Position numbers and translations under genes: made by a program
In this document: in pieces, positions 28,657 to 38,289 of the stretch
Layout: the number at the start of each line of letters is the position of its first letter
Position numbering within the stretch: position 1 is the first letter of the stretch
NCBI RefSeq assembly: GCF_004331735.1
Contig: NZ_SJSO01000013.1
Coordinates: forward strand, 62,001-126,000
Origin: Pedobacter psychrodurus
GTDB taxonomy: Bacteria > Bacteroidota > Bacteroidia > Sphingobacteriales > Sphingobacteriaceae
Direction: 5' to 3'
DNA length: 64,000 nucleotides
Notes under the pieces: generated by a model
Told to the model about the DNA's origin: nothing
The model's database searches: none
The model's input: the letters and a program-made list of their open reading frames with translations, nothing else

Positions 28657-31600
28657 ATGAGTAAAATTTACAACCAAAGAGGAGTATTGCTATACCTTAA
28701 GCGCATCGGTGCGGGTAAAGCAAAAATTTTAGCGGTTTTGCTTCTGGCGCTGTTCGGGAGTTTTAGCGCTTTTGCCCAAACCGCCATTGTGGGTACCATT
28801 AAAGATAACAAAGGCATAACACTTCCAGGTGTAAGTGTAAGGATAAAAAATACGTCGGTTGGCACCTTAACCGATGCTGCGGGTAAGTATATCATAAAAG
28901 CTCCCGATGGCAATCAAACATTAATTTTCACCTTTATCGGCTTTACTACGCAAGAAGTTGCCCTAAATGGTCGTACCACCATTAATATTACGATGGATGA
29001 CGGTGCGCAAGGCCTTAACGATGTCGTGGTAATTGGCTATGGAACTGCACAGAAAAAAGATGTTACCGGTGCTGTTTCGAGCATTAAAGCTGCGCAATTG
29101 GAAAACGAAAATCCAAATAGTGTTACCGATATCCTTCGTGGTAACATCCCAGGCTTAAGTGTTGGTTTTAACAATAGTGCTAAAGGTGGAGGAGATCTGC
29201 TTGTGCGCGGAAAAACTACGCTTACAGGTACTACAACACCGTTGATTGTGTTAGATGGGGTTATTTTTATCGGTCAGCTGTCTGATATTAACCCTAACGA
29301 TATCGAATCGGTCGATGTGCTTAAGGACGCCAGTTCACTTGCGGTTTACGGTGCTAAAGCGGCAACAGGTGTGGTAGCCATTACCACTAAAAAAGGAAAA
29401 AGCGGCGCGCCAACCATTACGGTAAATACAAACTTTGGGATGGCTACCCTGGCTCAAGATCAACCTGTGTATGATGGCCCGGGTTTTCTAAACTGGCGTG
29501 CCGATGTACAGCGCAGTGGGGGGGTAAATCCACCTTACATCTACAATGATCCAAATAATTTACCGGAAGGAGTAACGCTTACCCAGTGGTTAAATGGGCA
29601 AACCACCACCAACCCAACTGATCTTTGGTTAAGCCGTCTTGGTCTTTTGGCTAACGAGAAGGCCAATTATCTTGCAGGAAAAACAACAGATTGGTACGAT
29701 ATGCTTTTTGTTACCGGACAACGCCAGGATCATACCCTAAGCCTTAGCGGGAAAAAAGAGGAGGTTTCCTATTACATGTCCTTAGGCTACCTTAAAAATG
29801 AAAGCATTATTGCAGGTGGAGGTTTCAGTACTTTCCGTACCCGGTTAAACCTGGAAGGAAAAGCGGCTAAGTTTTTAACCCTTGGCATGAATCTGCAATT
29901 TGCCGATCGTGATGAGGGTGCTATTGAAGCGCAGTTCTCGCAACTGCCAGATTTATCTCCTTACGGCGATTTTTATAATGCAGACGGTTCTTTAAGAAGG
30001 ATCCCTACCGATGATAATGGCCTCAATGCCCGTAATCCTTTTCTTGACCGAACTTATAATTCGAGGTTGCAAAAACAAAGCACTTTATTCGGTAGTCTTT
30101 ATGCCAAAGTGCAATTGCCTTTTGGTATTACTTATCAAGCTAATTTTAGTCCGGGTTTAGATCAGTACCGCACCTTTAATCACCAATCTTCTAAAAATCC
30201 AAATGTAACCATACCGGGTGGTTCGGCATCGAGGGCCCAGGAAACCAGGTACAACTGGCAGCTGGATAACCTTTTAAAATGGAACCGAACTATAGCAACA
30301 GATCATAACATTGATGTAACGCTATTGGTTAATGCCGAAAAATACTCTACGTGGTACACCTTTGCAAGTAATGAGGGCTTTGCCCCAACCGATGTATTGG
30401 GTTTTCATAACATTCAAAGCGGTAACAAACCTACCGTAAGCAGCGATGATAAAGTATATACAGGAGATGCACTATTGGCCAGGGTAAATTATTCATACAA
30501 AGGCAGGTATGCTTTAACGGGCTCTGTCCGTAGAGATGGATACTCTGCTTTTGGAGCCTCAAAAAAACGTGCTAATTTTCCAGCAGCAGCAGTGGCCTGG
30601 ACAGTAAGTGAAGAAAGCTTTTTGAAATCGGTTAAATGGATCGACTTTTTAAAACTGCGCTTATCTTATGGTATCAATGGAAATAGAGAAATCAGGGATG
30701 TTAACAACGTAATTGATCCTTATGTTGCTATCCAGACTTTAACCGGAGGTAAGTATCAATCGGTTAGCGGCAGTGGTACACCAGGAGAGGTAAATACGGT
30801 TGTAAACAGCTCGCGTTTGGGCAATCCAAACCTGGAGTGGGAAAAGACAAAGTCATTAAATCTTGGTTTGGATTTTGGATTTTTGAACAATAGAATCAAC
30901 GGATCTATTGAACTTTATGATAAGAAAACATCAGATCTTTTAATCGGTCAGTCTTTATCATCCGTATCGGGTTATGCAAATGTTATTGCCAATTTAGGCC
31001 GTGTAAATAACAGGGGTTTTGAGTTGAGTATCACCAGTAAAAACTTTACTGGCGGAAATATCACTTGGAGCACTTCTGCAAACCTTTCACTTAACCGCAA
31101 TAAAATTGTTGGCCTGGCCACACCAAATGATGATCCGGGTAACGGATGGTTTATCGGTAAAGACATCGATGTAATTTGGGAGTATAAAATTTTAGGGGTA
31201 TGGCAGGAAAATGAAGTAGCAGAAGCTAATAAATTTAACAAAGGAATTAAACCGGGCGATTTTAAATTATTGGATGTAGATGGGAATTATGTTTACAACG
31301 ATCTGGATAAACAGTTTATAGGCTACAAAAGTCCAAGGTTCAATTGGTCGTTCCGCAACGATTTTAATATCTATAAAAATTTCGATTTTTCATTCCAGTT
31401 CATATCAAGCTGGGGCCAGCTTAGGGCCGATAACCAAACCAAAAACCAGCCAGGAAGTGTAGGCTTTGGGCGATCGAGCTCTTATGTTGTATCTTATTGG
31501 ACACCAGGTAATCCTATTAATGATTATGCCCGCCTAAACTCGGGTTTAAGTGGGGTAAGTTTTAATGCTTATCGTAAAAGCTCGTTCATAAGGTTAAATA

Positions 31601-31800
31601 CCATTGCGCTTGCTTACAGCCTGCCAAAAGATTTTCTGGGCAAACTCAGGGTACAGAACGCAAAAATATATGCCAATGTAAGTAATGCAGGTGTATATGC
31701 GCCAAACTGGAACCAATGGGACCCGCAAACTGCAGATAATAACGGAAATCCTGTTCCAACACCAAGAGTTTACACTTTCGGACTGAATGTTACCCTTTAA
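28657..31800 (+). CDS. SusC/RagA-family TonB-linked outer-membrane transporter
   Basis: A 1047-aa transporter, second SusC of the polyuronate locus. The N-terminus has a long cytoplasmic-side stretch before the hydrophobic signal core (AVLLLALFGSFSAFAQ). A regulatory-like domain (VGTIKDNKGITLPGVSVRIK), NDVVVIGYGTAQKKDVTGAV, a plug with TPLIVLDGVIF and VDVLKDASSLAVYGAKAATG, and the barrel follow. It has no STN domain. It starts 757 bp after the first pair's susD, beyond a terminator, and is followed after only 3 bp by its susD. The difference in sequence from the first SusC suggests a different chain length or polymer type (inference). Confidence 0.95.
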   Translation: MSKIYNQRGVLLYLKRIGAGKAKILAVLLLALFGSFSAFAQTAIVGTIKDNKGITLPGVSVRIKNTSVGTLTDAAGKYIIKAPDGNQTLIFTFIGFTTQEVALNGRTTINITMDDGAQGLNDVVVIGYGTAQKKDVTGAVSSIKAAQLENENPNSVTDILRGNIPGLSVGFNNSAKGGGDLLVRGKTTLTGTTTPLIVLDGVIFIGQLSDINPNDIESVDVLKDASSLAVYGAKAATGVVAITTKKGKSGAPTITVNTNFGMATLAQDQPVYDGPGFLNWRADVQRSGGVNPPYIYNDPNNLPEGVTLTQWLNGQTTTNPTDLWLSRLGLLANEKANYLAGKTTDWYDMLFVTGQRQDHTLSLSGKKEEVSYYMSLGYLKNESIIAGGGFSTFRTRLNLEGKAAKFLTLGMNLQFADRDEGAIEAQFSQLPDLSPYGDFYNADGSLRRIPTDDNGLNARNPFLDRTYNSRLQKQSTLFGSLYAKVQLPFGITYQANFSPGLDQYRTFNHQSSKNPNVTIPGGSASRAQETRYNWQLDNLLKWNRTIATDHNIDVTLLVNAEKYSTWYTFASNEGFAPTDVLGFHNIQSGNKPTVSSDDKVYTGDALLARVNYSYKGRYALTGSVRRDGYSAFGASKKRANFPAAAVAWTVSEESFLKSVKWIDFLKLRLSYGINGNREIRDVNNVIDPYVAIQTLTGGKYQSVSGSGTPGEVNTVVNSSRLGNPNLEWEKTKSLNLGLDFGFLNNRINGSIELYDKKTSDLLIGQSLSSVSGYANVIANLGRVNNRGFELSITSKNFTGGNITWSTSANLSLNRNKIVGLATPNDDPGNGWFIGKDIDVIWEYKILGVWQENEVAEANKFNKGIKPGDFKLLDVDGNYVYNDLDKQFIGYKSPRFNWSFRNDFNIYKNFDFSFQFISSWGQLRADNQTKNQPGSVGFGRSSSYVVSYWTPGNPINDYARLNSGLSGVSFNAYRKSSFIRLNTIALAYSLPKDFLGKLRVQNAKIYANVSNAGVYAPNWNQWDPQTADNNGNPVPTPRVYTFGLNVTL

Positions 31801-31803
31801 AAA

Positions 31804-33693
31804 ATGACGAAGATGAATATCACATATAAAAAAATAATTCCGTTTGTGGCCCTGGCTGTTCTATTATCAGCAAATGGATGTAAAAAATCAAATCTCGATT
31901 CAGAATTATTATCACAATTAGAACCTCAAACAGCTTTAACTGGTGTAGCGGCTATGAAAGCGGCTATAGCAGGTATTGGAGCCAATGTGAGGAGAGAATT
32001 TACTGGCGATATGGCACCGATTGTTACCGAATCTATATTCTCTGAAGTGGCTGTAGATGGAACAACCGATAAAACTACACAGGCTCAGGATATGGATACC
32101 CGGGTAACACCAGATGCCAATCTGGACAATCCTGATTTTAACAGAATCGGTTTTTACTGGACCGAAGGTTTTAGAGGGGTACGCATGGCCAATACCGTTA
32201 TTACTTACATTGGTAATGTAACCTTTAAAGATGAGGCCGAAAAAAATGCAATTCTTGGCGCTGCATATTTCTATCGTGCTTTTTACTATTATCGTCTGGT
32301 TCATCAATTTGGCGATGTTCCTTTAAATTTAAAAGACATTACCTCACCAAAACTTGATTATTTCTCCACCAAGCGCGAGGTGATATTGAAAAAAATGCAG
32401 GAAGATCTGCTATTTGCCGAAAAATGGGTAAAGGATAATGTAGATCGCGGGGATGTAACCAAAGGTGCCTGCAGCCATCTGCTTACCAAAGTTAATCTTG
32501 CTTTGGGCGATTTTGATGCAGCCATCACCTCAGCCAACAATGTAATCAACAGTGGAACATATAGTTTAATGCGAAACCGTTTTGGCAGTACCGCCGGAGA
32601 TGCAAGTAAAAATGTGGTGTGGGATTTGCACCGGATGGATAATAAGGCCATTGCAGCTAACCGCGAAGCGCTTTTCTTAACCATTGATCGGGAAACCCTC
32701 GCTGGTGCCACCGAACTTGGATCGCAGGTCATGCGTAATTGTGTGCCAGCCTGGCATTTTGCCAATTTAAAAACCCCATCTGGTATTACACAGGCCATTG
32801 TTGATGGCGTTAATGTCGAAATACCACTAACCCTGATGTATGGAAGGGGAATTGGACGTTACCGTGGTACATCTTATAGCACTAAAAACATCTGGACAGA
32901 TAATACCGATTACCGCCATGCACCAGGCATGTGGATGAACATGACCGATCTGGTGTATAACAACCCTGCACTTAAATCATCCACTAACCCGTCTGAAAAG
33001 GCATTGTATGGCAAACCATTGGTTGATGTGACCCCAGCTAATGTAAATAACATGTTTCTGAATAAAGGTTTAGATACCATCCGCCATTTTTTCGGCTGGC
33101 CACACTATAAAACTTTTATTAATTCTACAAATGCACTTGCGGTTGATAAATATTGGACGCCGCCAAGAGGAACCAATACCGACTGGTATATCTTCCGTTT
33201 GGCCGAAACCTATCTGTTACGGGCAGAAGCTTACTATTGGAAAGGCAACCTCGCTTTGGCCATGGCCGATTTAAACCAGGTGCGTTCGCGGGCTAATGCA
33301 GCTTTGCTAACCGATGCTTCGGCAATTACCATCGGAACAATATTAGACGAAAGAGCAAGAGAGCTGTATTATGAGGAGCCACGAAAAACTGAGCTTACCC
33401 GCATTGCCTATATCTTTGCAACAACAGGAAAGCCGGCTTATAATGGGAAAACCTATACCCTTGCCTCATTTTCTGATAATAATTTCTTTTACGACAGGAT
33501 TATCGAAAAGAACGATTTTTACCGTAATAAAGTACCAACTGTATTGGGCGTAAACTTCAGGATTTCTCCATACCACGTGCTTTGGCCAGTTCCGGCAGCG
33601 GCGCAGCGTTTTAATACAGAAGGCCGTATCAATCAAAATAAGGGGTACACAGGTTACGAAAACAATGTTCCGGCATTGGATAAAATTCCATAG
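31804..33693 (+). CDS. RagB/SusD-family nutrient-binding lipoprotein (long)
   Basis: A 629-aa lipoprotein, longer than the usual 480-580 aa. The signal peptide ends in a lipobox (LLSANGC, then KKSN). SusD-type features are AAYFYRAFYYYRLVHQFGDVP and the region RLAETYLLRAEAYYWKGN, and the C-terminal 'LWPVPAAA' resembles the conserved 'PIP' ending. The start may be ATG 31804 or the in-frame ATG 31813; the first lies 3 bp after the susC stop and implies translational coupling. It forms a transporter pair with the preceding SusC. Confidence 0.92.
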   Translation: MTKMNITYKKIIPFVALAVLLSANGCKKSNLDSELLSQLEPQTALTGVAAMKAAIAGIGANVRREFTGDMAPIVTESIFSEVAVDGTTDKTTQAQDMDTRVTPDANLDNPDFNRIGFYWTEGFRGVRMANTVITYIGNVTFKDEAEKNAILGAAYFYRAFYYYRLVHQFGDVPLNLKDITSPKLDYFSTKREVILKKMQEDLLFAEKWVKDNVDRGDVTKGACSHLLTKVNLALGDFDAAITSANNVINSGTYSLMRNRFGSTAGDASKNVVWDLHRMDNKAIAANREALFLTIDRETLAGATELGSQVMRNCVPAWHFANLKTPSGITQAIVDGVNVEIPLTLMYGRGIGRYRGTSYSTKNIWTDNTDYRHAPGMWMNMTDLVYNNPALKSSTNPSEKALYGKPLVDVTPANVNNMFLNKGLDTIRHFFGWPHYKTFINSTNALAVDKYWTPPRGTNTDWYIFRLAETYLLRAEAYYWKGNLALAMADLNQVRSRANAALLTDASAITIGTILDERARELYYEEPRKTELTRIAYIFATTGKPAYNGKTYTLASFSDNNFFYDRIIEKNDFYRNKVPTVLGVNFRISPYHVLWPVPAAAQRFNTEGRINQNKGYTGYENNVPALDKIP

Positions 33694-33713
33694 ATAGTTA
33701 ATTGTTTAGCGGG

Positions 33714-33749
33714 TTAGGGGTTAGTTATGTATTAAACGCTAACCCCTAA
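33714..33749. repeat. Inverted repeat after susD
   Basis: Arms TTAGGGGTTAG and CTAACCCCTAA (11 bp, perfect) separated by 14 nt, between susD and the LacI-family gene. It may act as a weak terminator, as T residues follow (CCTTT), or be an AACCCCTAA-type dispersed repeat. Confidence 0.55.
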
Positions 33750-33834
33750 TCCCTAACCTTTAAAAAGTTTACGAAATACTAAACGCCACACGCTATCCGC
33801 TCACCTCATTGTAACGCTTAAACATCCTTTACCT

Positions 33835-34866
33835 ATGGAAAATAAACCTGTTACATTAAAATTAATTGCAAAAGAATTAAAGCTGTCTATTTCTACCGTT
33901 TCCAAATCGTTAAAAGATTATCCACGGATTAAAGAAAGTACAAAGTTGCGGGTAAAAGAACTCGCCGCCAGATTAAATTTTACGCCCGATATTTCTGCGC
34001 TAAGGCTTAGGGACCGTAAATCGAGGATTATTGGTATTATACTGCCAAATCTTTCCGACCATTTCTTTACGCGTAGCATTTATGGCATGGAACAGTTGGC
34101 CACAACAAACGGTTACAATATTATTATCAGCCAATCACACGATAATTTTGAAATGGAGGTAACTGCTGCGGCTACGCTCTTAGGATCGAGGGTAGATGGG
34201 TTAATTGTAGCCATTTCCAAACATACTTCCGATTTCGCCCACCTCGATCAATTCGAGAAAATTGGGATTCCAGTAGTTTATTATACCCGTAATCCAAGTT
34301 TTAACCTTAACTGCCATAAAGTTTTAGGCAATACACATCAGGGGTGTTACATGGCCACCGAATACCTGATTAACCGCGGGCATAAAAGAGTGGCTTACCT
34401 CGGCGGACCAAAAATGGTAAATTTTAGTCATGATCGCTTCTCTGGATACATTAATGCACTTAAGGATAACGATATCTCTTTTAATGCTAACCACGTGGCC
34501 TATACCGATTTTGATGATGAAAATACCCTGGTAGCCATTAAAAACCTTTTTAGCGATCCTGAAAACGGACCTACAGCTTTAGTGGCCTTTAAAGAGAAGT
34601 TATTGTTCGATACGATTAAATTTTTGCGTTCAGTTGAACATCCTTATGCTAAAAAACTCGAATGTATCGGTTTCGGTAACGATCCAATTATTACTTATCT
34701 CAGTGCTCCGCCAATTGCATCGATCGAAGAAAACCCTGAGGCCTTAGGCGAACAGGCTGTAATGTTGTTGGTTAAACTCATTAATGGTGATATTGAAGCC
34801 AGGGATTATAAAAAAGTAATTGTGAACTGTAGTTTAAAAATCCACGAATCTTACGCCCTGTTATAA
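33835..34866 (+). CDS. LacI-family transcriptional regulator
   Basis: A 343-aa sugar-responsive DNA-binding protein. Residues 5-55 form the LacI helix-turn-helix plus hinge helix (TLKLIAKELKLSISTVSKSL, then IKESTKLRVKELAARLNF). The rest is a periplasmic-binding-protein-like effector domain (IIGIILPNLSDHFFTRSIYG, GHKRVAYLGGP, LECIGFGNDPI). It is encoded between the second susC/susD pair and the PL14-like lyase, so it probably controls this locus in response to a uronate or its metabolite (inference). The two matching palindromes at 22840 and 23045 are candidate operators; LacI proteins often use paired sites. Confidence 0.94.
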   Translation: MENKPVTLKLIAKELKLSISTVSKSLKDYPRIKESTKLRVKELAARLNFTPDISALRLRDRKSRIIGIILPNLSDHFFTRSIYGMEQLATTNGYNIIISQSHDNFEMEVTAAATLLGSRVDGLIVAISKHTSDFAHLDQFEKIGIPVVYYTRNPSFNLNCHKVLGNTHQGCYMATEYLINRGHKRVAYLGGPKMVNFSHDRFSGYINALKDNDISFNANHVAYTDFDDENTLVAIKNLFSDPENGPTALVAFKEKLLFDTIKFLRSVEHPYAKKLECIGFGNDPIITYLSAPPIASIEENPEALGEQAVMLLVKLINGDIEARDYKKVIVNCSLKIHESYALL

Positions 34867-35042
34867 AATAAGGTTTGCCAATATATTAATCGCAAATATT
34901 TCAATCGTTGTAACATCCGTTAAATCGCATTTAGCTGTTTTTAAGGTAGTTGATGTCTGTTTGAGATTACATTTTTGATTAGGTTAGCGTATCAGATCAA
35001 GCTAACCAAAAGAATAAAAAACGGCTACTAAATTAAATCAGT

Positions 35043-35067
35043 AATACACTATCAAGGATAGTGTATT
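35043..35067. promoter_or_regulatory. Perfect inverted repeat before the PL14-like gene
   Basis: 11-bp arms AATACACTATC / GATAGTGTATT around AAG, 53 bp before the start codon. Its position suits an operator or a 5' UTR hairpin. It is unlike the CG-centred palindromes at 22840 and 23045. Confidence 0.5.
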
Positions 35068-35119
35068 GCACCTCATTCAAAAAATCACTAACCAAATTTA
35101 AATCTAAACTAAAATTAAC

Positions 35120-35995
35120 ATGAGTCAGAAAATGAATTCAATGCACTTTATTGCATCAGTGGTACTTGTACTTTCCCTTAGCCTTTACGGTTGTCAGAAA
35201 GACAAAGTAGCAGAACCAATCTTAGAAAACATTGAGGTTGTAGAGCAATCAACTGCCAAAGCCACTACAGAGGCTATTCCAAGTAGTATCAATACCGGTT
35301 TTACCCATGCCGATGGCACATACACCTATGACGAGGCCAGTGCCGATTTAGGTGGTGCAACCTTAACAGGCTGGAACGAAAGCAGGGCCTATATTTCGGG
35401 TAATTGGGCCAGGGCTACCCTTGCACCTAATTCTGTTTCAAATGGTTTAATCGCTGGCGCCGATATATCAGACGGTTCGGCATACGAGGCAACCTTTAAA
35501 GTACGTTTCCATAGTCAGTTCGATTGGAGCCGGGGCGGTAAAGTTGGCTTCGGGTTCCTGATCGGAGAAGGTAATACCGGATGCGATATTGCCAGCGACG
35601 GTAACGGTGGAAGCTTGCGTTTAATGTGGTACAATACCGGTAGCCGTGTGTTTTTTCAGCCTTACGTTTACCACAGAGATATGGCTGGTCCTTGCGGCGA
35701 TACCTTCGGCAAGTCGTACCCTTCATCAGGCAGCCTGGTTAAAGGCGATACTTACACGGTTCATTTATATGTGAAAAGCAATACCGGATCGACTAAAAAT
35801 GGTCAGGTACAGGTAATCATCAATGGAACAACCGTATTGGATCAAGCTATCCGTTGGACGACCAACGATGCACAACGTTTGATTAAAAGGTTATCATTTC
35901 ACAATTTTAGAGGTGGAAAAGATGTTGCAGTATGGGGCTCTAGCCAAACCAGCTACATTTATTTCGATGATCTTGTTGTGAACAAAATTCAATAG
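35120..35995 (+). CDS. PL14-like polysaccharide lyase lipoprotein (putative alginate lyase)
   Basis: A 291-aa secreted lipoprotein: the signal peptide ends at LYGC (about residue 25), then a flexible Thr/Ala/Glu-rich linker and a single beta-jelly-roll domain from about residue 60. Wording such as FDWSRGGKVGFGFLIGEG, GGSLRLMWY, GQVQVIINGTTVLDQ and SYIYFDDLVV follows the layout of PL14 family beta-jelly-roll lyases that act on alginate or glucuronan. I assign the family by pattern and by neighbourhood: a LacI regulator, two SusC/SusD pairs and a PL6 lyase. An alternative is a non-catalytic jelly-roll binding protein. It has its own upstream region with a perfect inverted repeat. Confidence 0.7.
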   Translation: MSQKMNSMHFIASVVLVLSLSLYGCQKDKVAEPILENIEVVEQSTAKATTEAIPSSINTGFTHADGTYTYDEASADLGGATLTGWNESRAYISGNWARATLAPNSVSNGLIAGADISDGSAYEATFKVRFHSQFDWSRGGKVGFGFLIGEGNTGCDIASDGNGGSLRLMWYNTGSRVFFQPYVYHRDMAGPCGDTFGKSYPSSGSLVKGDTYTVHLYVKSNTGSTKNGQVQVIINGTTVLDQAIRWTTNDAQRLIKRLSFHNFRGGKDVAVWGSSQTSYIYFDDLVVNKIQ

Positions 35996-36075
35996 GTCAT
36001 TATAATTGATTAAAGAAGAGATTGTATTTAAAGTAGTTTGACTAATTTAATTGCGGAATAATATTTCGATGGTTC

Positions 36076-36142
36076 GTCATTCCCAACTTGATTGGGAATC
36101 ATAATGCATTAGCTTTAAGATTCCCGCATGCGCGAGAATGAC
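36076..36142. repeat. GTCATTC...GAATGAC element, copy B
   Basis: Begins GTCATTCCCAACTTG and ends GCGCGAGAATGAC. It is the reverse-orientation relative of the element at 27982-28064, sharing the blocks TTGATTGGGAATC, TAATGCA and AGCTTTAAGATTCCCGC. Confidence 0.8.
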
Positions 36143-36212
36143 GACAATGCCAGAATAAATCTGCTTTAATTCTTGTACATAACTTTCGGTACAATCTCTT
36201 TTTTGTTAAATG

Positions 36213-37379
36213 TTATTTCCTTATTACTTCAGCCTTAACATTCTTAAAACGGTTCTCTCCAATAGTATTGTCAAAAGGAGCAACACTTTGCATTACTGGT
36301 GAAGGATACCTTTTGGTATCAAATTTTCCTGTCCAATTGGCATCTTTGCTATCGCCAACCAATATTCCAGTAGTGGCGTTAGCTATTGTATTATCTTTTA
36401 TCATACAATTGCTCGCCGCGATATAAAAGCCAACTTCTTCCTTTCCTTTCGCCATGCCATACATTAACCTAATGGCCGTTTGGATACCAACAATTTTATT
36501 TTTGATCACTGTGTGCCCGGTTCCATTAATTCTGATAGCACCCGTACCTCCTTTAAATGTATTATCGGTAATTACACAATCATGTCCACCACGCATCACC
36601 AACTCTCCATCGTTATCTTCGAAATAATTGTTCAGGTATTTATTGCCGCTGCTTTTATTGCTAATCACTTCGTTTTCGCCATTACAACGGATAAACCTGT
36701 TTTTGCGTACAGTACTTTCCGGACGCTGATTTCCCAATAATACCGGATCTTGACCTATTTGTACACACTCACCACCATTACCATTTTGCCAGCTCACTTT
36801 CACTTTATCACTAAAAATATTGTTTTCAATCAACGTAAATTTAGGATAAGATTCTTTGGTGATTTTAACCTGCACATCCTGGTTATCTACATTTGCTATG
36901 AAACTACAGCCTTGAACAATATTGTTGCTACCATTTCCTGATACGACAACTAAAGGCGTAAACTGCGATTTAACCTGGTTTGCAGAAAAATTACAGTCTG
37001 ATATCCTGCAATTATTGGTCTTATTTAACTCAATCAATATACCCGTTTTACTCAATACACCATTTTTGAAATTAATCCCATTTATAAAAATATAATCTCC
37101 TGAAATTTTAAAAACTGGTTTAGTAATACTCCCTGAAAAAGTAACCAATCCCGATTTTTCTGCACGGATAATAATCGGTTTGGCCAAAGTACCCTTCGAG
37201 CTGATGACTATCGCCCAATCGGTATAATTTCCACTTTTGATCTCTACCTCATCACCTGCAACCAAAATAGATTCAATTGCCTTAAATTCTTGTTCGGTGC
37301 CGATATGGTAAACTTTGGCTGAGATTTTCTGGACGAAAACAAGAAGAAGGAAAATATAGATTACGTTTTTTTGGATCAT
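36213..37379 (-). CDS. PL6-family polysaccharide lyase (alginate lyase / chondroitinase B type)
   Basis: A 388-aa secreted parallel beta-helix lyase, cleaving alginate or dermatan sulfate by beta-elimination. The signal peptide is MIQKNVIYIFLLLVFVQKIS; I chose ATG 37379 because it starts this peptide, while the frame continues to 37439. The PL6 catalytic layout is visible: Ca-binding region GNGGECVQIGQ, catalytic Lys in ENEVISNKSSGN, and catalytic Arg in DGELVMRGGHDCV (RGG rather than the more usual RHG). Repeated 'N..I.DN.F' rungs mark the beta-helix. It lies convergent to the PL14-like gene. The locus context favours alginate over dermatan, since no sulfatase is present (inference). Confidence 0.88.
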   Translation of the reverse strand: MIQKNVIYIFLLLVFVQKISAKVYHIGTEQEFKAIESILVAGDEVEIKSGNYTDWAIVISSKGTLAKPIIIRAEKSGLVTFSGSITKPVFKISGDYIFINGINFKNGVLSKTGILIELNKTNNCRISDCNFSANQVKSQFTPLVVVSGNGSNNIVQGCSFIANVDNQDVQVKITKESYPKFTLIENNIFSDKVKVSWQNGNGGECVQIGQDPVLLGNQRPESTVRKNRFIRCNGENEVISNKSSGNKYLNNYFEDNDGELVMRGGHDCVITDNTFKGGTGAIRINGTGHTVIKNKIVGIQTAIRLMYGMAKGKEEVGFYIAASNCMIKDNTIANATTGILVGDSKDANWTGKFDTKRYPSPVMQSVAPFDNTIGENRFKNVKAEVIRK

Positions 37380-37648
37380 TTTAACAGCTATTAAATGTTT
37401 ATCAAACATACAAAAGCGAAGGGGTGATATCATACTCACAAAAGGTTTTTAGTAGTAATTTTACAGCCTTTAATCTGTGTATCGGCAGATTTTATGTTAA
37501 TAGTTAAATTGAGTTTAAAAAAATAAAAGGTACGAAAGGGCTTTTTTAATTTATTAGGCTTATTTTTGCGGCAAATTATTGAACCACACGGGAGATTAAT
37601 TAATGCCTGTGAACCTCGACAATCATTAGAAAAACTAATATTTTATCA

Positions 37649-38146
37649 ATGACAAACGACAAAAAAGAAATATTCGAAAGCGTAGCACAACGTTTAAAAA
37701 TTGAAGGTTTTAATGTAGTAAACCGCGATGAAACCCGCCCATGGGGTGGTTTCTTTGTAATAGATGAAGCCCAGGCGCAACAATTTGCAGATACTTATTT
37801 TGATGGATTAAATGTTGAAGACCTTAAAATAGGCGGTAAATTAAGCCCAAAAATTTTAATCGTTGCCCCAAACACACGTCTTTCGTGGCAATACCACCAC
37901 CGTAGAGCTGAAATCTGGCAAGTGGTAACTGGTACGGTTGGCATCAAAACCAGCCAAACTGATGAAGAAGGTGAAGTGAAAAAATACGCTCCAAAAGACC
38001 AGATTAAATTACAACAAGGCGAACGCCACCGTTTAATTGGTTTAGAAGATTGGGGTGTTGTAGCAGAAATATGGCAACATACCGATGCTTCAAACCCATC
38101 AGATGAAAGCGATATCGTACGTGTTCAAGACGATTTCGGTAGATAA
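37649..38146 (+). CDS. Cupin protein, mannose-6-phosphate isomerase type II-like
   Basis: A 165-aa single-cupin protein related to the isomerase domain of type II phosphomannose isomerases. It shows the opening RPWGGFFVID, a metal-binding set in WQYHHRRAEIWQVVTGTVGI, and the second cupin motif ERHRLIGLEDWGVVAEIWQ. The family interconverts sugar phosphates such as mannose-6-P and fructose-6-P in the cytoplasm. It stands alone: divergent from the PL6 gene and followed by its own terminator. A TATTTTTG sequence at 37561-37568 fits a -7 box. A link to uronate or mannose metabolism is possible but not shown. Confidence 0.82.
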   Translation: MTNDKKEIFESVAQRLKIEGFNVVNRDETRPWGGFFVIDEAQAQQFADTYFDGLNVEDLKIGGKLSPKILIVAPNTRLSWQYHHRRAEIWQVVTGTVGIKTSQTDEEGEVKKYAPKDQIKLQQGERHRLIGLEDWGVVAEIWQHTDASNPSDESDIVRVQDDFGR

Positions 38147-38165
38147 TAAAATAATTTTAAAAATG

Positions 38166-38200
38166 GAATCCTGTTCTATACCTTTGAACAGGATTCTTTT
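38166..38200 (+). terminator. Rho-independent terminator of the cupin gene
   Basis: Perfect 11-bp stem GAATCCTGTTC / GAACAGGATTC around a 9-nt loop, followed by TTTT. Confidence 0.85.
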
Positions 38201-38289
38201 GGTCTAAACGCTTAATCCAGAGTAGTTTTTACACAAGATGAAAAACTAAACGCCCTCAAAATACGTTTATATAGCATACACACGCATAC

